From the NCBI GenBank assembly GCA_031763025.1, contig JASSKH010000044.1, forward strand, positions 1,984,001 through 2,048,000: DNA of 64,000 nucleotides. Direction: 5' to 3'. Both the position numbers and the translations under genes were made by a program. Shown here in pieces: positions 61,780-64,000 of this stretch; the first letter of the stretch is position 1, and every line of letters begins with the position of its first letter. Under the pieces are notes generated by a model that did not search any database, had not been told where the DNA came from, and worked only from the letters and a program-made list of their open reading frames with translations. The DNA is from Macrocystis pyrifera (lineage: Eukaryota; Sar; Phaeophyceae; Laminariales; Laminariaceae).

Positions 61780-62275
61780 AAATGCAGGGAGATAACGAAA
61801 GGAAACAAACAAGCAAAAACGAACAAACAGAAAGCAAAGAAACAAATCAAAGAGAAAAAGGAAAGGGAAATGGAAAAGCAAAATATGTCGTGCCTTCCCT
61901 CAGGAGTTGTGGCAGACACTTGAAAAGAACGAGCTAAAGAATCAGCACCACTATTAATACATGCTACATACAAACAGATTAAGACTGAGAACACAGGGAA
62001 ATGACAGACAAACCGAAGAACAAAGCACCCTTCAGGTAGCCGCAGCAGTTTGTGGTGTTGGTAGCATAGCCAGGTTCTCCCTACTAGGCTGTCTGGTACC
62101 TTGCTACCCTGTCTACCGTCTCCGTCCTGCGTTCGTCAACTGACTGTGCCTCGCCACCGGAGAGGATGCGTCAGACAATACCAAACAAGCAAAGTAGGCT
62201 CGTCATCCACCCACGCCACACGACTCTTTTCGTAAGGACAAGGAGAAAGAAAGAAAGAAAGATAGTGTAATATGA
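61780..62275 (-). mobile_element. LINE copy e, internal part, minus strand
   Basis: GTCGTGCCTTCCCTCAGG, GTGGCAGACACTTGAAAAGA, and the empty MITE site CTCCCTACTAGGCTGTC at 62079. TATTAATA at 61952-61959. Confidence 0.8.
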
Positions 62276-62369
62276 TGAAAATCACGGAGGATCAAACGCA
62301 AAATGAAAAAGAACTCCAAAGGAAACATTGCACTGCTGTCTGCTCTGTTTGCTGCATAATGTTGGTATC

Positions 62370-62500
62370 TCTGACTATTAATAGCTGTGTGCGTAGTTTC
62401 GTGAGTCTGTAACTCTTCAGAATTGGAGAATCGGCACGGACACTGGCTTTGCTGGATTTCGACGTGCGTGGTGGAAAGAACGGTTCAATGCACAGAATAC
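62370..62500 (+). mobile_element. LINE 3'-end fragment with scar
   Basis: GTATCTCTGACTATTAATAG interrupts what reads GTATCTCTGTGGCGTAG in paralogs. Then ATCGGCACGGACACTGG. Confidence 0.7.
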
Positions 62501-62646
62501 AAACACACGATCGAACCACCGTTTTGTTTTTCCATCCTGTTTTCTTTTTCTTTTTTTTTTTTCTTTTTTTTTGATATTTTCGTTTGCCAATACGTCCAAC
62601 GAAGTCCGTATGTGTGCTCTTCATATCGAACATCCAACCGGTAATA

Positions 62647-62750
62647 TTACGGGGGGGCATATTAAATAGGACCTACGGTACACACAAAAACCCATATATT
62701 TCGCTATTTTTACCAACAATATTTGGTCCTATTTACTATGGCCCCCCGTA
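62647..62750. mobile_element. TTACGGGGG MITE
   Basis: TTACGGGGGGGCATATTAAA to TACTATGGCCCCCCGTA, TA on the left. Confidence 0.85.
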
Positions 62751-63011
62751 TTGGTACTGCTGTTGTGAAGAATAAGAATGCACACACACTCATGTATTTC
62801 TTCCCCACGATATGATGTGTGTTGCCAGTAATACCACTACCAGGCAGCTAATAATAGCTACCAGGTACCCTGCACCGATGACGTCCAGCACCCAACACAC
62901 ACACACAGACATGAGTGTCCGCGTATGTACGAATGCGTGGGGTTTGTTTCCCTAAACTGTCTCGGGTACCCGAATTTACTATTACGGGAGACCATAGTTA
63001 ATAGGACCTAC

Positions 63012-63356
63012 AGTACGTCCCCGGTGGCTTGGTAGGTGGTCCGCGTGCTTGTCAAGATCAATTTCGTGGGTTCAAGTCTCACCGAGTGCACGCTCGTCGG
63101 GACTTTTTCTTGCATAAAAAAAATGATTAGCGGAAAGCGCGAGAGCGTGAGTTAGCTAAATCCGATGAAAATCGACGAGCAGTGGGAATGCTGAACCCTA
63201 TGCGCGACAAAAATAAAGGCACGTACCGGGGGGAGAAGGGACGACACCTGTGACCACGGCTTGTCCAGAAGAAGATCGCTGAGGGTGAAACCTCCTACGA
63301 GTTAGGCTGGAAAGTAAAAAGTGACGATTAAAACAAGAAAGAAAACACAAAAAAAA
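63012..63356 (+). mobile_element. tRNA-derived SINE, copy 5, inside a MITE
   Basis: Full-length: GTCCCCGGTGGCTTGGTAGG, GTGGGTTCAAGTCTCACCG, GATGAAAATCGACGAGCAGT, to an A-rich end. TAC may be a short target duplication. Confidence 0.88.
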
Positions 63357-63396
63357 TGATACACACAAAAAACTATATATTTACCTGTTTTTACTA

Positions 63397-63501
63397 TTAC
63401 GGGGGTCCCTAGTTAATAGGACCGATGGTATGCACAAAAATCTATATATTTGCCTGTTTTTACTAGCAATATTTGGTCCTTTTTACTATGGTCCCCCGTA
63501 A
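63397..63501. mobile_element. MITE nested in a MITE
   Basis: TTACGGGGGTCCCTAGTTAA to CTATGGTCCCCCGTAA. Inserted at the TA of the host copy's ACTAACAATATT, with TA on both sides (63395-63396, 63502-63503). Confidence 0.93.
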
Positions 63502-63542
63502 TAACAATATTTTTTGGTCCTATTTAGTATGTTCCCCCGTAA

Positions 63543-63989
63543 TACCAGGTGTACGTGAAATAAATACTGCTTCAACCGCTGTATATCACACTGCTGTACC
63601 GATGCAATTTCATTGTACCCGTGTATTTTTCCTGAAATGTTTTTTTTTTCCTCCTCCAGCGTGACTGGAAGATTTCTTGCCACCACGAACTACCCTGCTA
63701 TGGACTGCGGCTCTGTCCCGCAAGACAAGGACTGTTTGATATTGGTATTAGTATACGAACACTCGTTGTGTTTCGGCCAAGAGTAGTATTGGGCTGTGCC
63801 ACTCTGTCCCGAAATATAAGACACATTTGGTTCAGCAATTAGTGTAAAACCGGTTGTTATATAATGGGACAAGAGTTGTATGGGCTATAGATCTGTAAGT
63901 ACCGGTGGCCTACTCGCAAGTATATCCATAAGTCCAAGAGGATTACAGCAGTAGTAAGTTTGGACTGAGAGTACAGCCTACGGCGATTA
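63543..63989. other. Intergenic, nothing recognised
   Basis: No supported gene. ACCAGGTG and CTGCTGTACC motifs as elsewhere. Confidence 0.4.
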
Positions 63990-64000
63990 TTACGGGGGAC
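63990..64000. mobile_element. Start of another TTACGGGGG MITE at the window edge
   Basis: TTACGGGGGAC after TA at 63988-63989; continues outside. Confidence 0.7.

Larger units (their letters stand above)
62982..63542. mobile_element. TTACGGGGG MITE interrupted by a SINE and another MITE
   Basis: Pieces 62982-63011, about 63357-63396 and 63502-63542 reassemble one family copy flanked by TA (62980-62981, 63543-63544). The SINE occupies about 63012-63356 and a second MITE 63397-63501. Confidence 0.88.

Overview
The window is nuclear DNA of an intron-rich, repeat-rich eukaryote. It has long GT-AG introns, no operons, many microsatellites and homopolymer runs, and several transposable-element families. 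The style (long introns, protein loops swollen by Gly/Ala/Pro runs, a LINE whose C-terminus resembles those of stramenopile elements) suggests a large-genome stramenopile such as a brown alga. That assignment is an inference. No bacterial, organellar or viral genes are seen.

Positions 1-23806 hold most of one minus-strand gene, a WDR62/MAPKBP1-type scaffold with two WD40 propellers. I can trace 17 exons, from an ATG at 23806 (in-frame stop just upstream) to a donor at 448. All junctions keep one frame for 1508 codons, and the gene continues off the left edge. Its introns are packed with simple repeats and with a retroposon-like repeat family that always ends in a poly(C) tract.

Positions 29377-41413 hold a second minus-strand gene, complete in five exons. 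It encodes a very-long-chain 3-hydroxyacyl-CoA dehydratase (HACD/PHS1/PAS2 family) of 243 residues, with the catalytic Tyr/Glu pair and a C-terminal KKAA ER-retrieval motif. Its introns 1 and 2 (5.3 and 4.4 kb) hold MITEs, minisatellites and a degenerate copy of the end of exon 2. Head to head with it, at 42133-42428, are two plus-strand exons of an unrecognised membrane-protein-like gene.

Positions 43-64 kb are a nest of mobile elements: a LINE with (AAC)n 3' tails and severe 5' truncation, a small LTR retrotransposon with 501-bp LTRs, a TRIM-like element with identical 232-bp repeats, a tRNA-derived SINE, and about 20 copies (window-wide) of a roughly 105-bp palindromic MITE flanked by TA.

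The most striking result is that the window records MITE movement internally. Paralogous copies show the same site empty, filled, and carrying a TATTAATA scar. One MITE copy is interrupted by both a SINE and another MITE at the same internal TA where a further copy carries that scar. The poly(C)-tailed family in the left half is the other feature I do not recognise from known repeat classes.
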